Positions 11,721 through 23,399 of a stretch of DNA of 64,000 bases are shown here, in pieces (position 1 is the first letter of the stretch; every line of letters starts with the position of its first letter). Below the pieces are notes generated by a model. That model was given only the letters and a program-made list of their open reading frames with translations. It had not been told where the DNA came from and did no database searches. This DNA is from Aquatica leii (lineage: Eukaryota; Arthropoda; Insecta; Coleoptera; Lampyridae), in the NCBI GenBank assembly GCA_035610365.1, contig CM069433.1, positions 134,744,545-134,808,544 on the forward strand, in the 5' to 3' direction. The position numbers were made by a program, and so were the translations under genes.

Positions 11721-12008
11721 TTAGTTAACCAAAGCAAGGAAGAATGATCGGTAAAGACAGTAAACTTTGTTACCTTCAACATAACCTCGAAAATGTTCGC
11801 AACCAAACAAAACACCAAGACACTCTTTTTTGGTAACGGTATATTTTCTCTCAGCTTTAGTTAAGGTACGACTTGCATAAGCTAGAGGATGTTCAAAACC
11901 ATCTGCCTCTTGAAAAAGCACAGCACCTAGACCAACGTCAGAGGCATCAGTTTGAATGAAGAATGGCTTAGAGAAATCGGGACTAGATAAGAGAGAAGCA
12001 GAAGTCAA
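11721..12008 (-). pseudogene. RNase H domain of gypsy pol
   Basis: Contains the typical Ty3/gypsy RNase H opening FIQTDASDVGLGAVLFQ with its first catalytic Asp, then PLAYASRTLTKAERKYTVTKKE with its Glu, and LGVLFGCEHFRGYV. RNase H degrades the RNA strand during reverse transcription. The frame breaks shortly after, at HF..YVEGNKV, where a frameshift replaces the expected ...F.v.TDH.sL. It lies directly downstream of the reverse transcriptase in the element's sense. Confidence 0.88.
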
Positions 12009-12160
12009 TAATTTCTTTAAAGTAGAAAAAACTTGGTCGGTTTCAGAAGTTCAAACGATAGATTGTCCTTTGGGGTTACTATGCAAGAGAGCATTAATAT
12101 AAATAATACTGATAGTAGAGAAATCTTTAATAAAACGACGATAATATTGTAACAAACCCA

Positions 12161-12790
12161 TTACTCTACGAACTTCAGTAGTATTTTTAGGAATGGGAGC
12201 TTAAAAATTGACTGAACCTTTTTAGGATCGGTACGCAAACCATCTTTATCAACTACAAAGCTAAGAAAAACAAGGGAATCACGTATAAATTTGCACTTTT
12301 CAAAATTTACAGATAAATTAGCTACTTTAACCTTTAAAAAAACTAAATTAAGAACCTCTAAATGTTTCTCAATAGTAGGAGTGGCGATGATTATATCATC
12401 AAGATAGACAAAAACATAGGGGTCAAGTTCTAGACCAAGTACTGCATCCATAAGTCTCTGCATTGACTGAGCACTATTACATAAACCAAAAGGCATTCGT
12501 TTACCTTTACCATGAACAGTAAACGCAGTCTTAGGACGAGAATCGGTATCAAGAGGAATTTGAAAGAAGGCTTGCTTTAAATCAATTGAGGAAAGACATT
12601 GTCTATCACAAAGTTTATTTAAGATAGAGTCAATTCTAGGCAACGGATACGAATCACGAACAGTTACTTCATTTAACTTTAACGACCATCAAAGCACATA
12701 AGATAAGAGTCATCCTTTTTCTTTACAAGTAAAACAGGAGAGTTCCAAGGACTATTAGATTTTTCAATAAGACAATCTATTTCACTATTA
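12161..12790 (-). pseudogene. Reverse transcriptase of gypsy pol
   Basis: The largest piece (12161-12643) carries the fingers-palm motifs LSSIDLKQAFFQIPL, RMPFGLCNSAQSMQRLMD and the catalytic FVYLDDII, followed by the thumb motif GLRTDPKKV. The N-terminal part, SPWNSPVLLVKKKD, lies at about 12690-12770 in a different frame, so at least one indel separates it from the catalytic part. The reverse transcriptase would copy the element's RNA into DNA in cytoplasmic particles. A further frameshift near 12180 ends this reading frame early. Confidence 0.9.
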
Positions 12791-12792
12791 AG

Positions 12793-13408
12793 CTATTTGC
12801 AATGCAAGGCAGGAGAGAGAAGATATTGACGTTGCTTAATTGGCCTAGTATTACCAGTATCGATATAGTGAGAAGATAAATTCGTTTCAGGTAAGCAGGT
12901 ATTAGGAGATAACGACTCAAATTTCTTAACAATATCTTCAAGTTTACTGATATTTTCAGGAACTTGATCAGAGAGACCCTTATCTTTATTTACACTACAA
13001 ACAGAAACTTCTTTAGGTATAGAGAACGAGGAAGAAAGAAAATCCATAGATATATTAAACAGATGACAGAAATCTATTCCAAAAATAAAGCTAGTAGAAA
13101 CCCTAGGCACGACATAAAATTTCACATTATTAATACTAATAGGAATTTCAATATCTTGAGATACTGTTTGAGGTTTTCCATCGGCAGTATATATTAGAAT
13201 AGAGGGATTGTTAAAAACTGTAGAGAAAGAAGAGACGACATGTAATATTTGCACCTGTGTTTAAGAGAGCTATATGTTCTTGATTATTCAAGAAAAACTT
13301 AATGTAGGGACGATTGTCATTCGGCATAGAGACAAAGAGAGGAGATAATTTAAGTAACCTTTGTGAGGAAGAGTTACGATAGAACTTAGTTTTAACCAAG
13401 CAGACCAT
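12793..13408 (-). pseudogene. Aspartic protease and linker of gypsy pol
   Basis: Retropepsin-like region in two overlapping frames. The first frame has IALLNTGANITC, where the usual catalytic D-T/S-G-A triad reads N-T-G-A, so the catalytic Asp appears replaced by Asn. The second frame has VVPRVSTSFIFGIDF, the family's ILG-D motif, followed by the linker NTRPIKQRQYLLSP leading into reverse transcriptase. A frameshift near 13240 separates the two. With Asn in place of Asp the protease would be inactive. Confidence 0.8.
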
Positions 13409-13439
13409 TCATTTTTAGAAAAGTAGGTTTTAGATGACC

Positions 13440-14710
13440 TTACTCTTTCTTTCGAATGGTAGAGGAGATATTTTTTTTAGATGACTTGGACTTTCCAGAC
13501 ACACTGCATCTCATCGTGCGCCAGACTCGTTTTTTTGGAAGAAAAACAGTTGGTTGACCAGCAAGAATTCCAGAAATTACATTACGTTTAGAGGAACAAG
13601 AAGTACACTTTGACTTAACTATGTTAGGAGTTCCACATCCATAACAAAAAAAATTCTTAGGTAATTTACAGTCAGAATAGATATGTCCATCATTTTGACA
13701 ATTCCAACACGTAACGACAGACAAAGATAATTCCGGGGTTGAGTCAGTCATATTGACATCATCAGTATAGGCAAAGTCAGGAGCTAAGAGAACATTCACT
13801 TTCCTTGAAGGTGGCGGATGATATTTTTTAATTTGTTGGCGACTATTTTCCAATTTACGACAAATATCCAAGAGAATAGGAAACGTTGGAGTATCCTGTA
13901 AGACCAAATGTGAGATATAGAAAGGGCGAAAATTTCTTTTTACTATACGAAGTTGATCTTCAACCGAGGGGGGTGTAGACAATATGTTAAACATACCTTG
14001 CATTATAGCAATGAAGGTAGCACTACTCTCATTTTTTCCTTGAGTACGCTACTTAATTTCAGATAAAAGGTCATCATCATAAGAAAATGGAAGAAAAGTG
14101 TCTTTCAAAAGTTTTTCCAAATCGTGCCAGTTATTTACGGTATGTCGAACAGAACGATACCAGATAAGAGCTTGTTCTTCAAAAAGATCAACGGCAGAGT
14201 CTAATAATTCTTGTAAAGAAATATTACGCGCTAGACGTAATTCATGAACTTTTTCTAAAAATTGGAAGTTACTTCTACTTGAAGAACCAGAAAACTTTAA
14301 ATTCCATTTACAAACAGGCATACTATACGAATGAGCTACGGTAGTTTCTTTAATCGAGGTATTTTGTAATTGTGGCTCAATGTCTGAGACACTATCCAAA
14401 CGTAGAAGAAATTCGCCTTCCAAATCAACAAAAGATTCATTTAATTTTTTCTTTCATCATTTTCGACAATAATTCGAGAAATTCGGTCGGTAACATGAAA
14501 TAATCGGTACTGCAAACGTTTAACTTCAGGACTTCCAGAAGAAAAATCAGAAAGACCATAAATTTTTGAAGTTAAATCTTTCAAAGAATTAGATACTTTA
14601 GACACATCTTGCTGAAAAGCATAGGTAGACACTAGAACCTTAGATATGTCACTCGATTCGCGATGCAGAATAGAACGCAACTGTCTACGACGTTGATCCT
14701 GAGTAGACAA
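13440..14710 (-). pseudogene. Gag of the gypsy element, with zinc knuckle
   Basis: Three consecutive open segments (14710-14441, 14423-14049, 14003-13440) form one gag, broken by a frameshift near 14430 and an in-frame TAG near 14048. The middle segment resembles insect gypsy capsid: WNLKFSGSSSRSNFQFLEKV, then a conserved LYR/WYRS-type segment (ALIWYRSVRHTVNNW). The last segment has a classical CCHC knuckle, CWNCQNDGHIYSDC (Cys-x2-Cys-x4-His-x4-Cys), and a second Cys-rich motif, FCYGCGTPNIVKSKC, lacking the His as is common in this group. Gag would form the particle and bind the element RNA. Confidence 0.85.
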
Positions 14711-14913
14711 AGGGGTTTGTCCTCTGATAGAAATTTCTTAACTAATAATAAGGCATAGATAAGAGACATTTTAGTTAAAGATACGATACCATATAGGAAA
14801 ATTAATTCAGATATAGAAACGATATTTCTAATCCGGACGTGTATCCAAGACAAAAGAAAAACAATTCGCACAAATTTGCAAAATAAATTGTTTATTTTCC
14901 ATTCAAATATGTT

Positions 14914-14933
14914 GTTCCCCACAAGGGATGCCA
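14914..14933 (-). other. Primer-binding site of the gypsy element
   Basis: Five bases inside the 5' LTR, the minus strand reads TGGCATCCCTTGTGGGGAAC. The TGG start and the GTGGGG block resemble the tRNA-Lys type used by gypsy-like elements, with several mismatches. The primer identity is therefore only a suggestion. Confidence 0.55.
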
Positions 14934-14938
14934 AAAAT

Positions 14939-15993
14939 TGTAGCGCAAAACTCAGGTAGTTTAGATAAGCGAAGAGTGCGCTAACAAACGATGTGAAGAA
15001 ATTAATTAAACAATTAGAAAAATTGTCAAAATTAATTAACTTCTGAAGTCAGGGATGCCAAATAGTTTGATTTTAAGACTAAACTATTAAAGTCTTATCT
15101 GCAATAAAAAGTTACACAGGAATAATTCATTGATTCAATCTCAAAAAATAGTTATAATCCTGTATTCAAAAACAAAACAAAACAACAATAAGGTAAAATT
15201 CAGTAAGGTTACTTAAAACTAAGGATAGCAATTGTTATCATTTAATTAATTAAACTTAAAACTAAGAGAATGCCGTTTTTTTTACATATAGTAAGGAAAA
15301 CAATTTTGACATGAGTTAATTTAAATATTTGCGGTAAGCAAATTTAATTTTTATATAATTAGAGAATTTTCATATTCAGTATTTAATCAGTTAGGTTCAA
15401 ACGTAAAGTTATTTAGTAAAAAGAAAAACCAAGTTCGTTGATGAAGCAAAGTTTTTAATCGACGAAAGGAATGTAAATAAATATATGTAACGCATATGGA
15501 TCAAATTTCACGTTGATGTCATCAAACGGAATGCAAAGCTAATGTTGGCGGATAACCTTGGGAAATTTCCCATCAAGAATCGATGACCAAAGTGTATTTT
15601 CTTCAAGAAAATCAGTTTGGATCATTGGCATTTATTGGGATATTTATTAAAGATAAAATCTGTACATAAAAGAAAAGGTCTAAAACAAATAAAAACTGAG
15701 AATTAGATAAACGCAACAAAATAGAAACGGAAGACATACCTGTACTATGAACACAGACTTTTAAATAAAGATATCGTAGATATGAGGTAAAATAAAAGCT
15801 ACATGGCTTTAAAATTAAGTACCACAAGCGTACTACTCAAAGGCCTAGTACCGAATAAATTTCAAGGCTGACCTCGCCCTTAAAAGTAGCGACTCCACAA
15901 AATAAAAATAAAGGAAGTTTTAAACGCAACGTTTAGATAAATTAATACAGATAATTTAAAATTAAAAAAAATAACAGTAACGAAAACGTTACA
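14939..15993 (-). repeat. 5' LTR of the gypsy element, full length
   Basis: In the element's sense it runs TGTAAC to GCTACA. The boundary at 15993 is fixed by the TG/CA ends, the matching 4-bp duplication TTCT and the resumption of LINE coding sequence right after it. It is 458 bp longer than the other LTR, which is truncated. Confidence 0.85.
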
Positions 15994-16205
15994 TTCTTTT
16001 CAATAGATTTAGTAATATCTACGTATTGTCGTGTTTTTCTGCTTAGGTCTATTCTGCTTACTTGTCCATTACCATGCTAGTTGTTTCTTTTTGATTTTAT
16101 TTTGAATCTGTTCTTGTTTTAGTTCTTTGTAGATTGTTTCATTTTTCCATCTTTCCATTTTTGTGATGCCAAGTATTTTACTTAGGTATTTCATTTCCAT
16201 ATGTG
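15994..16205 (-). mobile_element. LINE ORF2 C-terminal fragment, first half of the split LINE
   Basis: On the minus strand, MEMKYLSKILGITKMERWKN, ETIYKEL and IKKKQLAW match the well-conserved tail of many LINE ORF2 proteins (EMKYLRR..G.TRxDRxRNE.I...L). A small frameshift follows near 16070. The frame then reaches the gypsy insertion and continues in the same phase at 10807 once a single TTCT copy is kept. The upstream part of the LINE is missing. Confidence 0.8.
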
Positions 16206-18570
16206 TTATTTAATTTTTAAATACGAAAAAGAGACACTATCGGTTTCTTTTACTATTGCACAACATTTACACAATTTTAAACTATAAACTTATAAAACTA
16301 ACTAGACTATTTTAACACATTACAAACTACCTAACTATGTATATGAGAACAGCGACATACTGGATAGCTAACTACTGAATTAAAAGTTAAGTCAAAATCG
16401 GTCATTTGCTAATTAAATAAAATATTGTTATTAGTTAACGACATTACGACATATAATAATGCTTACCATCCTGTGGAAACCTCACGGTCTTACAAATGAC
16501 AGATTTTGGCGTAACATTTAAAATATGCAATTGATAATCAAGTTAACGATCCAGTGTATTAGTGGTAAATGTTTTCTCTATTTCGACATAAGAATTAGCA
16601 ATTCTTACACTAAAATCCGTGTAAGAATTATCAAATTCTTACACGAATTTTAGCTATGTTAGTTTTTTCATAGTTGGTATCTCTGCATTGTAAGTTGACG
16701 TTACATAAAAAAGAAATCAAAATTTATTATACACACGCATAAAGGAAAAACGCTTGATTAATATTTTTATTCAGCAAATTTACTTATTTATCATATTCAT
16801 ATAACGTTATTTGTGGAAACTGCATATTCAGTGTTTCTAATTCTGTTGTATGGAAAGCTTTCATTCAAACAGCATAAGAATAATTATACAATATCATATT
16901 TTGACCTGGCTTAGCGTCATGCCATTATCTCAAAATTTCTCAGCAATTGTTAAATGATCATAAATCAAAATATTATAGTTGTGTGCTGAAACTAAACAAC
17001 TCTTCAAATATGGTAAAAACGCAATTCATTGAACAAATTTGGACATTGTTAAGCAGGAAAGTGTACGATCAAGAATGGGAAGCCAGGATTGTACAACAAT
17101 TACAAAGAAGAAGGTCCGAGAAATTCATATTAGTGTTATCCAAGAGTTAATAAAAATTTTAAACAAAATATGAATGCTTACTTTCTCAATTTAGAGTTCT
17201 TAATTTTTGTACCTGATAACTATCATGTTAATGATAAGATTTACTAAAATTTTAAGATTAATTATTTGCATTATATATGTATTTTTTTGAAAACTTATTT
17301 TATACGTTAGTGTTATATATACCTGTTATAATTTGTTTTTAATAAATCATTAATTGCAACTACATAATTAATAAACAACACTCAACATTACAATTCCGAT
17401 GCCATTATTTAGAAAGCTTTATTAAATATTAAACTTACGAATTTCTTTGAATGATAAATTCTACTCAATGTTGTAGAATTTTAATAAACACTTATAATAA
17501 ATTACATCTTTTATCTTACCTAAAAATGATAAAAGTTTTTCTTTTGTTTAAAAGGAATTAGATCAAATTTTATAGCGTGTGTTACTTAAATTGAACATTA
17601 CGTTAGAATTTATTCATATTACTTTTAATTTATGAGTTTACTTAAACAACTCAGGGACGTTTAGAATTTAATCTTTATGAATCTTTTAACTTAATTATTT
17701 ATGTTTTCACCAACATAGGTATAATTTCCTTTAAAATTGCACAACGTAAAGATACATTACGAAACTTAGAAAGATTTCTGTGCACGGATACAGTTAAATT
17801 AATAAATTATAAGCATTTTATTATAGTTGTTTTAGAAACCGAAAATTGTTAGCGTTTCTACAAAATTTTAGAGTAATTTGACGACATTTTCTATCATTAT
17901 CAATAATTTTGGAAGCAACTACGCTTGTATTTTTCTTATTGCTAATGTTGCATTTTTAAGTACAATAGATACGTTACCGACAATTTTAGATTAAGCATTT
18001 AAAAATATGTTTAATTCGATAAAGCAATTTTTTTATGTAAACAAATCCTCAAAAATTAAATTTACAATTTGTCGAACTTTAGTGATTGTAATTATGTGTG
18101 CAGGTAGTACCTTTAATGCCGACATAGAAAAATACACACAACTGTACTGCCGGGACCAGACAAATATTCAGTTTTAGTTTTACAAGTTTCCGTCTTGTCA
18201 GTTTTTCATATTTTATTTTAAAAATACATAGATAAGAGCTTATGGCAGATACATAATTTTAAAAAAATTAAACGCTATGTATTTTTTTTAAATAAGTAAT
18301 TGTAGTTTGTTGATAAAAAAAACAAAATTTAAGTGAACGTGCTTTTTCTAATAGATAATGCGTTATTAAACCAATTAACTGGGCATAGTTACTGTTAGAA
18401 ACTTTGCTAGATTGTCTAGGGGTTAAGTTTAAGAGTATAACACTACTTAACGCATATTTTTTGTACAAACGATAAAAATTACAATAGTAGTAAGATGAGA
18501 ACGTCTTCTGAGTTTGGACCGTGTCATTGTTGTAAATTGCCAACGTTTTGCCCACTTTTGTAAGGAGCTA
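16206..18570. other. AT-rich intergenic, no gene seen
   Basis: No supportable gene. A short perfect hairpin lies at 16618-16645 (12-bp arms CGTGTAAGAATT, 4-base loop). A 67-codon open frame at 16947-17150 has no recognisable domain and I do not call it a gene. Confidence 0.45.
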
Positions 18571-18790
18571 TCAGGGCGTGAGAGAAATCGAATAACTTAA
18601 ACAAACAACCAAAATCTACCTAGGAACCTTTCAAAAGTTAGGTAATCAACTTGTGAAGCAAGCCAACAAAAGTTCTTCTATGTAGTTTAGAATTTAGCTT
18701 GGTTCACAAGTTAATTACCTAACTCTGTAGTGGTTCCTTTTTAGACTGTCGTTTGTCAAGTTTATCGTTTTCTTTCTTACCCTATTCGAG
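18571..18790. repeat. Foldback inverted repeat
   Basis: The left arm (about 18571-18662) contains GTTAGGTAATCAACTTGTGAA and the right arm (about 18697-18790) its reverse complement, with matching flanking blocks around AGGAACC. The arms are near 90 bases and roughly 75-80% complementary by eye, with a short AT-rich spacer. A further direct copy of the core (TTGGTTCACAAGTTAATTAC) sits at about 18803, and a diverged copy at about 45330 in Nup155 intron 7. This is probably a non-autonomous foldback element. Confidence 0.65.
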
Positions 18791-18849
18791 TTTAGAATCT
18801 GCTTTGGTTCACAAGTTAATTACCTAATTTTTGAGACGTAGTGTTTAAA

Positions 18850-19781
18850 TTAAGAAAAGAAGCAAGTTAAAACAAAATAATAATTATAGCTGGGAAAATT
18901 GATTAAGTTTTTCCAGGATAACAAAACACCATAGGAATCTTAACACTACACAGTGAGAGATAGCGAAACGTGGCAAAAAATGCGTTATTATTAAATTGTT
19001 AAAGGAAAACCTGCAGCTTATGCAAAAATAATCGTCAACTTCTGAAAAAAAAAACACCAGAACGGTAGAAATACTTACTACAGGTCCCATTTACATCTAT
19101 CGAACACTGAAGGAAAACAAGTTGCAAAACACAAGTATTACAACCAATATATTTATTTCAACAAATAGTAAGATATTAAAAACGATGTAGAATTATACAT
19201 TGAGAATTATATCAGATAAACAACAATTAATGATTTGTCAACAAACATCACAGTTAATAATAATTATGCTGGCTCTTAGATTAGGGAAAGCTTCGTACAT
19301 ATAAACAAATCCATTAGCTAAACATTACATTCAAAATAAATTCACGTTGGTGTATACAACACAAATGTCAAATATTTCGAGAATAAGCAAAACAGAGCGA
19401 ACCGTTCATTACATGGAAAAAAAGTTTTATATTTAGTTGTGACAACAGGCGTAATATGTATGTACGTTCAGTCATGCGTGCATATGAGGGACAAAGTAAA
19501 AAAAGAAATTTTAAATAAGAAACAAAGTACTTACAATTTTGCGTTTCAGAATGTGCAATTAGATAATAGCACATATATACAGCGTTACTACAAATAAATG
19601 ATTCAGTACGCTAAGCTTCCCAAAGTTCGTGAAGATATTTCAGTAGGGATGCTCTCTAATTTGGTCGTAATGCTGTTCAGAATCATAGCAATCAAATCGG
19701 TGGTTTGCAGAATACGCAATTGGAATAGTTTTCAATAATCCATGCGTGCCTTATTAATTGTTTATAGGAATTTTCTAAGAT
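18850..19781. other. AT-rich intergenic, no gene seen
   Basis: Only short domainless open frames; no element ends recognised. Confidence 0.4.
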
Positions 19782-19892
19782 AAAAGAACCTGTGCAAGTA
19801 ACCAAATTAAAGGAACACGTGCAGGTAACCCAAATTAAAAAAACCAGTTCAGGTAACCAAAGTTAAAAGAACACGTGCAGGTAATCAAAACT
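19782..19892. repeat. Minisatellite, four copies of a 27-28 bp unit
   Basis: Four consecutive units of the form AAAGAACACGTGCAGGTAAC plus CAAATT, each differing at a few positions. The E-box-like CACGTG occurs in two of them. No coding meaning is evident. Confidence 0.8.
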
Positions 19893-20689
19893 GTTAATGA
19901 TAATGTAGAAAAATTAAACTGCGATGTAAGATAAAAATTTCTCACAATGACCACATTCTAAACTGCAATTTACTATTGAAAATCAGCGTGGATAATGTAA
20001 GATATTTAAAAATGTAGAAACTCACATGTGATTTTCTTAACGTACAAAATGAAAGTGGTTTCCGTATGTAAAATGGCGTATCATATAGTAAAATTCCTGC
20101 AGTACGAAAAAAAAACGAAAAAAATGAGGTTCCAGACGCACGGAAAATCTTGATGATTATCTGGATATACACTCCGAGGTAGAAAGTAATAAAAATATGA
20201 CACGATTGAAGGCGTTTATTTACAAATTTTGCAACGCAATGTATTCAAACATTGATAAATGTGGCTGAAAAATTGAACGTTTGATCAGGCTGTCACTGAT
20301 TGTAGTGACTAAAGAAAGCAAACACTCATATTTGCTGAACAGTTGAATCACTGCGCAGATATTTATTTTATTTCAAAATGCTAAATGCGACAAGATAACA
20401 ATAAGGCAAAATACACGACCGTTTTCTACTAGATTTTGTAGACCAATAACGTTCCAATTCAAAAACATCATTCTATCCAACGACATATATCACAGACCAA
20501 AATCATGAATTGACTGTTTCATATCTTGGTGTAATAATTATGATAAATAGCAAAGTGTGCAATAAAGTTATGGAGCTACCAGTATACAAAGAAGTACTAC
20601 CATTTGAAATATCTTCGCTTCATGTTTGAATCAGATGCTTCGAGTGTTTGTTACATATTTCGTATAGATAGAGAAAGAATCAATACGTG
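19893..20689. other. Intergenic, no gene seen
   Basis: No supportable coding or RNA gene. The right part may be decayed gypsy sequence upstream of the recognisable pol remnant, but I cannot show this. Confidence 0.35.
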
Positions 20690-21620
20690 AATACTGAAAT
20701 TGAGCTTAAAGAATTGTCACGTGCTTAAAAAAGATTACCTTAGGTACGTCGTGTCTTCAGATGAAGTAAAGGTTGACCCAGAAAAGTTTCGAGCAATGCA
20801 AGCATGACTAAAAGTAATCTACAACCATCCTATTTGAAGTTTTCTTGGGTTGTGCACTTACTGTTGCTAACGATTAGAAGAAAATATTTTAAGGAACTGC
20901 CATAGTTGATAACTACTAAGAGCTTGATCAGTTGCATCAACGCAAAAACACAAAGCACTGATAAAACAGTATAACGTAAAAAACCATTTAGAGGGCGTAG
21001 CGTTTTCAGAATCTGAAACAAGAAATAAATGCATCTTGTTGACCATTGATGAACGTATGCTTACGCCATGCCTAATCAAGAAGCAACACCAGTCTCATAA
21101 TTTTTTGTCGGTTTCGAGTTTAGTTAGAATTACCTTTGAACCAACACCGAAACTTTGGGTTCTGTTTTAAGTAGTTTGCGACTGTTAGAAACTAAGAAAA
21201 TTAAGACAACGCCGTTTCACGATCAGTTAAATGACATGGTTGAACGGATGATGGATGAGGAAGTTTTTAGAAGGTTCTGCAGCGCATGAATGACGTCGAA
21301 TACCGTACATTGTTACAAAAAACTAAGTCCGAACAAGAGTAATAACAAATAAAACCAAGAAGCAAGTTGATGAAATAAACTTTGACAAGTTCATGGATAT
21401 GAACTGAAAAAAAATAGTTTCGAAATTACGACCGAGTTGCACAAAACCTATTCCAAACATCAAGAGATTACGACATTGCACACTATGTGAGTGGAGACCT
21501 TGTGATGTTTCGAAGACTTGCGGTAACCTTTAAGAAAAATTGTGAACGGTTGGATAAATTACAAAAACAGCAACCGGCGGTCAGTAAAGTTTTAAATCTA
21601 CGGCATGACTGACGCTTGAT
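20690..21620 (+). pseudogene. Decayed Ty3/gypsy pol remnant
   Basis: Interrupted frames on the + strand follow gypsy pol order. LSLKNCHVLKKDYLRYVVSS then DEVKVDPEKFRAMQA is the reverse transcriptase connection and thumb (the usual LGHVVS...G...DPEKI). A short LL-T/V-D-DER piece may be RNase H. TTPFHDQLNDMVERMMDE corresponds to the integrase C-terminal TTP-x-HPQ-x-x-G-x-VER. YDRVAQNLFQTSRDYDIAHY with VSGDLVMFRR matches the post-integrase YD...F..GDLV segment. Large internal deletions and many stops make it a relic. Confidence 0.65.
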
Positions 21621-21639
21621 TTTCTACCTGGTTACCAAA

Positions 21640-22335
21640 AAGTATTGACGTGCATAGCTGTTATACAAGAATCTGTAGCGAGTACTACGAAATCGCAAAA
21701 GAAAGCATTAAGACATTGACAGTACTCAAGCTTGATAGCGGTTTAAACCAACTGCATTAGAGAACAGTTACAGGTCAGAGTAACTTTATTGACCGCTATT
21801 TCTACGCTCAAGGAAACTGCCGAAATTGCCACGGTCCTTTCTATCAGTGCCGCGTCCAGCTTCCTGGTTTAAGACAGAACTGTCTTAAGAAGGAGACAGC
21901 GCAATACCCTAGTACAAAATTGGTTAACAATTCTTCAATTAATACGCATGAACTTTACCCGTTGGTAGTTTATCCAACTGACTGCAAGACAAAGAGCGCC
22001 ATGATCCCTTCTATAGGTGCAGTTAAGCGAGATGGAGTTAGCTATAAAACCCGCTCTGCTTGCTGCACCAGCACTTTTTCTCCTTGACCGATCAAAAGAA
22101 TAGCACCATTGTACTTTAGGGGTATAATTTGAATTTAAATTAAAACCGCCATAAATATTTCAGTTTATTTCAAATATGATAACAGTTAACTAACTATTTC
22201 CTATTTAACCTATTATTATTGAGTCTAAACTTAAATCTATTTAACCTAATTCCTACAGTACTTACTTGTAATATCCGAAACTCTCTACACGCATTAATTA
22301 CTATTATTTACAGGTAAAACTAGCGGAAATCAAAT
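21640..22335 (+). promoter_or_regulatory. Possible LTR of the decayed gypsy, with TATA box
   Basis: Noncoding sequence directly downstream of the pol remnant. TATAAAA at 22043-22049 is followed by a GC-richer stretch (CCGCTCTGCTTGCTGCACC), which stands out from the surrounding AT-rich DNA and looks like a core promoter. Position and orientation fit a 3' LTR. No second copy is present to prove it. Confidence 0.35.
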
Positions 22336-22579
22336 CTTTTCTGTTGCAGCTACGGTCACCTTGTGTGAACTATTGGCACTTCTAGTGAAGTTGAATTTGG
22401 ATGATCGCATGAATATACACCATTAGAAAATAATTTACTGGAAACGGAAGCACCACAAAGAGTGTATAATTCACATGATTAGTTTCATTTTTTGTTGTAA
22501 ATTACATTTTATGAATAACATTGAGACCCGGTTGCGTAAAGCGTTGTTAATTTTGACAATGTAGTTAACTACGGAGGGT

Positions 22580-23390
22580 GTAACGGCGATAAGAGAAATT
22601 GGGAACAACTCTATTGAGAAAATTGACACATGGATGTTAGAGCACGAGCTAAAACTAGCATCTCAGAAACCAGAGGCGGTGATTCTGAGAGGTAGCAAAA
22701 AACTGACCAAAACGCAACTATCCATAGGTGGGTGAAATATGTCACTAAGAGATGCTCAAAAAGTATAGCTTTGCTGACAAGCATTATGCCAAACATCGGG
22801 AGCCCATCATACCTTAAAAAATGGTGCTAAACAACATATGCAGTTTGATAATGCTATATAGGACATAAATCTAAGAAAAGGCTATGCTACGCTCCACATA
22901 TAAAAATAAAGTAAACAAACTGCAGCGTAGTATGTTGCTCAGATTTGACGCCGCATATAGAACTACCTCGGAGGCGGCCCTGCAAGTAGTTACAAGATGT
23001 TTGCCGATGGACTTCTTTAGAGCCAATAAAGAAGAAAAAGAAGTAAGTGCATAGAAAAATAGCAACATAGACTGAATACAAATGAAAATAAAAGACAATG
23101 GACAAAAGGAGTAACACCTAACTAAAACATCTCGTTACAATCTAAGCATATCAGGTAAAACTACTCCCTTACACAAATACTGACAGGACATGGATCCTTT
23201 GGGAAATACCTAAAAAATTGGTAGAACGATATATGCCAAATGTAGATATTGCCACGAAATCGATTATGTCAAGCACACTATAATAAACTGCCCAAGATGG
23301 GGTAAAGAAAGGGTGAAATTACGTGGGAAAATACAATTTTGTACGGTAAAGGATCTGATCCGGAAATAAACGTAGTTGCGTTCTATAAGT
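22580..23390 (+). pseudogene. R1-clade LINE ORF2, C-terminal remnant
   Basis: Broken + strand frames match the end of an R1-type non-LTR retrotransposon in order. ISKID-like TWMLEHELKLASQKPEAVIL is the reverse transcriptase thumb (W..E..LELA..KTEA). KVNKLQRSMLLRFDAAYRTT then SEAALQVVTRCLPMDF is the typical post-RT segment. LTQILTGHGSFGKYL precedes a CCHC-type finger, CRYCHEIDYVKHTIINC (Cys-x2-Cys-x7-His-x4-Cys), diagnostic of this clade. R1 elements normally insert in 28S rDNA, but relatives of the clade are dispersed. There is no rDNA here, so this is a dispersed relative or a relic. Confidence 0.75.
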
Positions 23391-23399
23391 TAATTTAGT

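Larger units (their letters stand above)
10808..15993 (-). mobile_element. Ty3/gypsy LTR retrotransposon with internal deletion, inserted in a LINE
   Basis: A minus-strand gypsy element bounded by TG...CA termini and a 4-bp target duplication TTCT (10804-10807 and 15994-15997). In sense order it has a 1055-bp 5' LTR (14939-15993), a primer-binding site, gag with zinc knuckles, protease, reverse transcriptase, RNase H, the start of integrase, and a 606-bp 3' LTR (10808-11413). The 3' LTR lacks its first ~458 bp, and integrase stops at the same point, so one deletion explains both defects. Several stops and frameshifts interrupt gag-pol. No env-like frame remains. The element is defective for autonomous movement. 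Confidence 0.93.

Noticed and set aside
15535-15899. Shorter LTR ends at 15535, 15803 (GCTACA) or 15899 for the gypsy element
   Set aside because: None gives a matching target duplication or restores the flanking LINE; 15993 does both.
10808-15993. Errantivirus-type env gene in the gypsy element
   Set aside because: No open frame lies between integrase and the 3' LTR, which are directly joined by a deletion.
16947-17150. 67-codon open frame as a small gene
   Set aside because: No domain, no splice or regulatory context, and length expected by chance in AT-rich DNA.
19782-19892. CRISPR-like array
   Set aside because: Units are contiguous without spacers and the genome is eukaryotic; it is a minisatellite.
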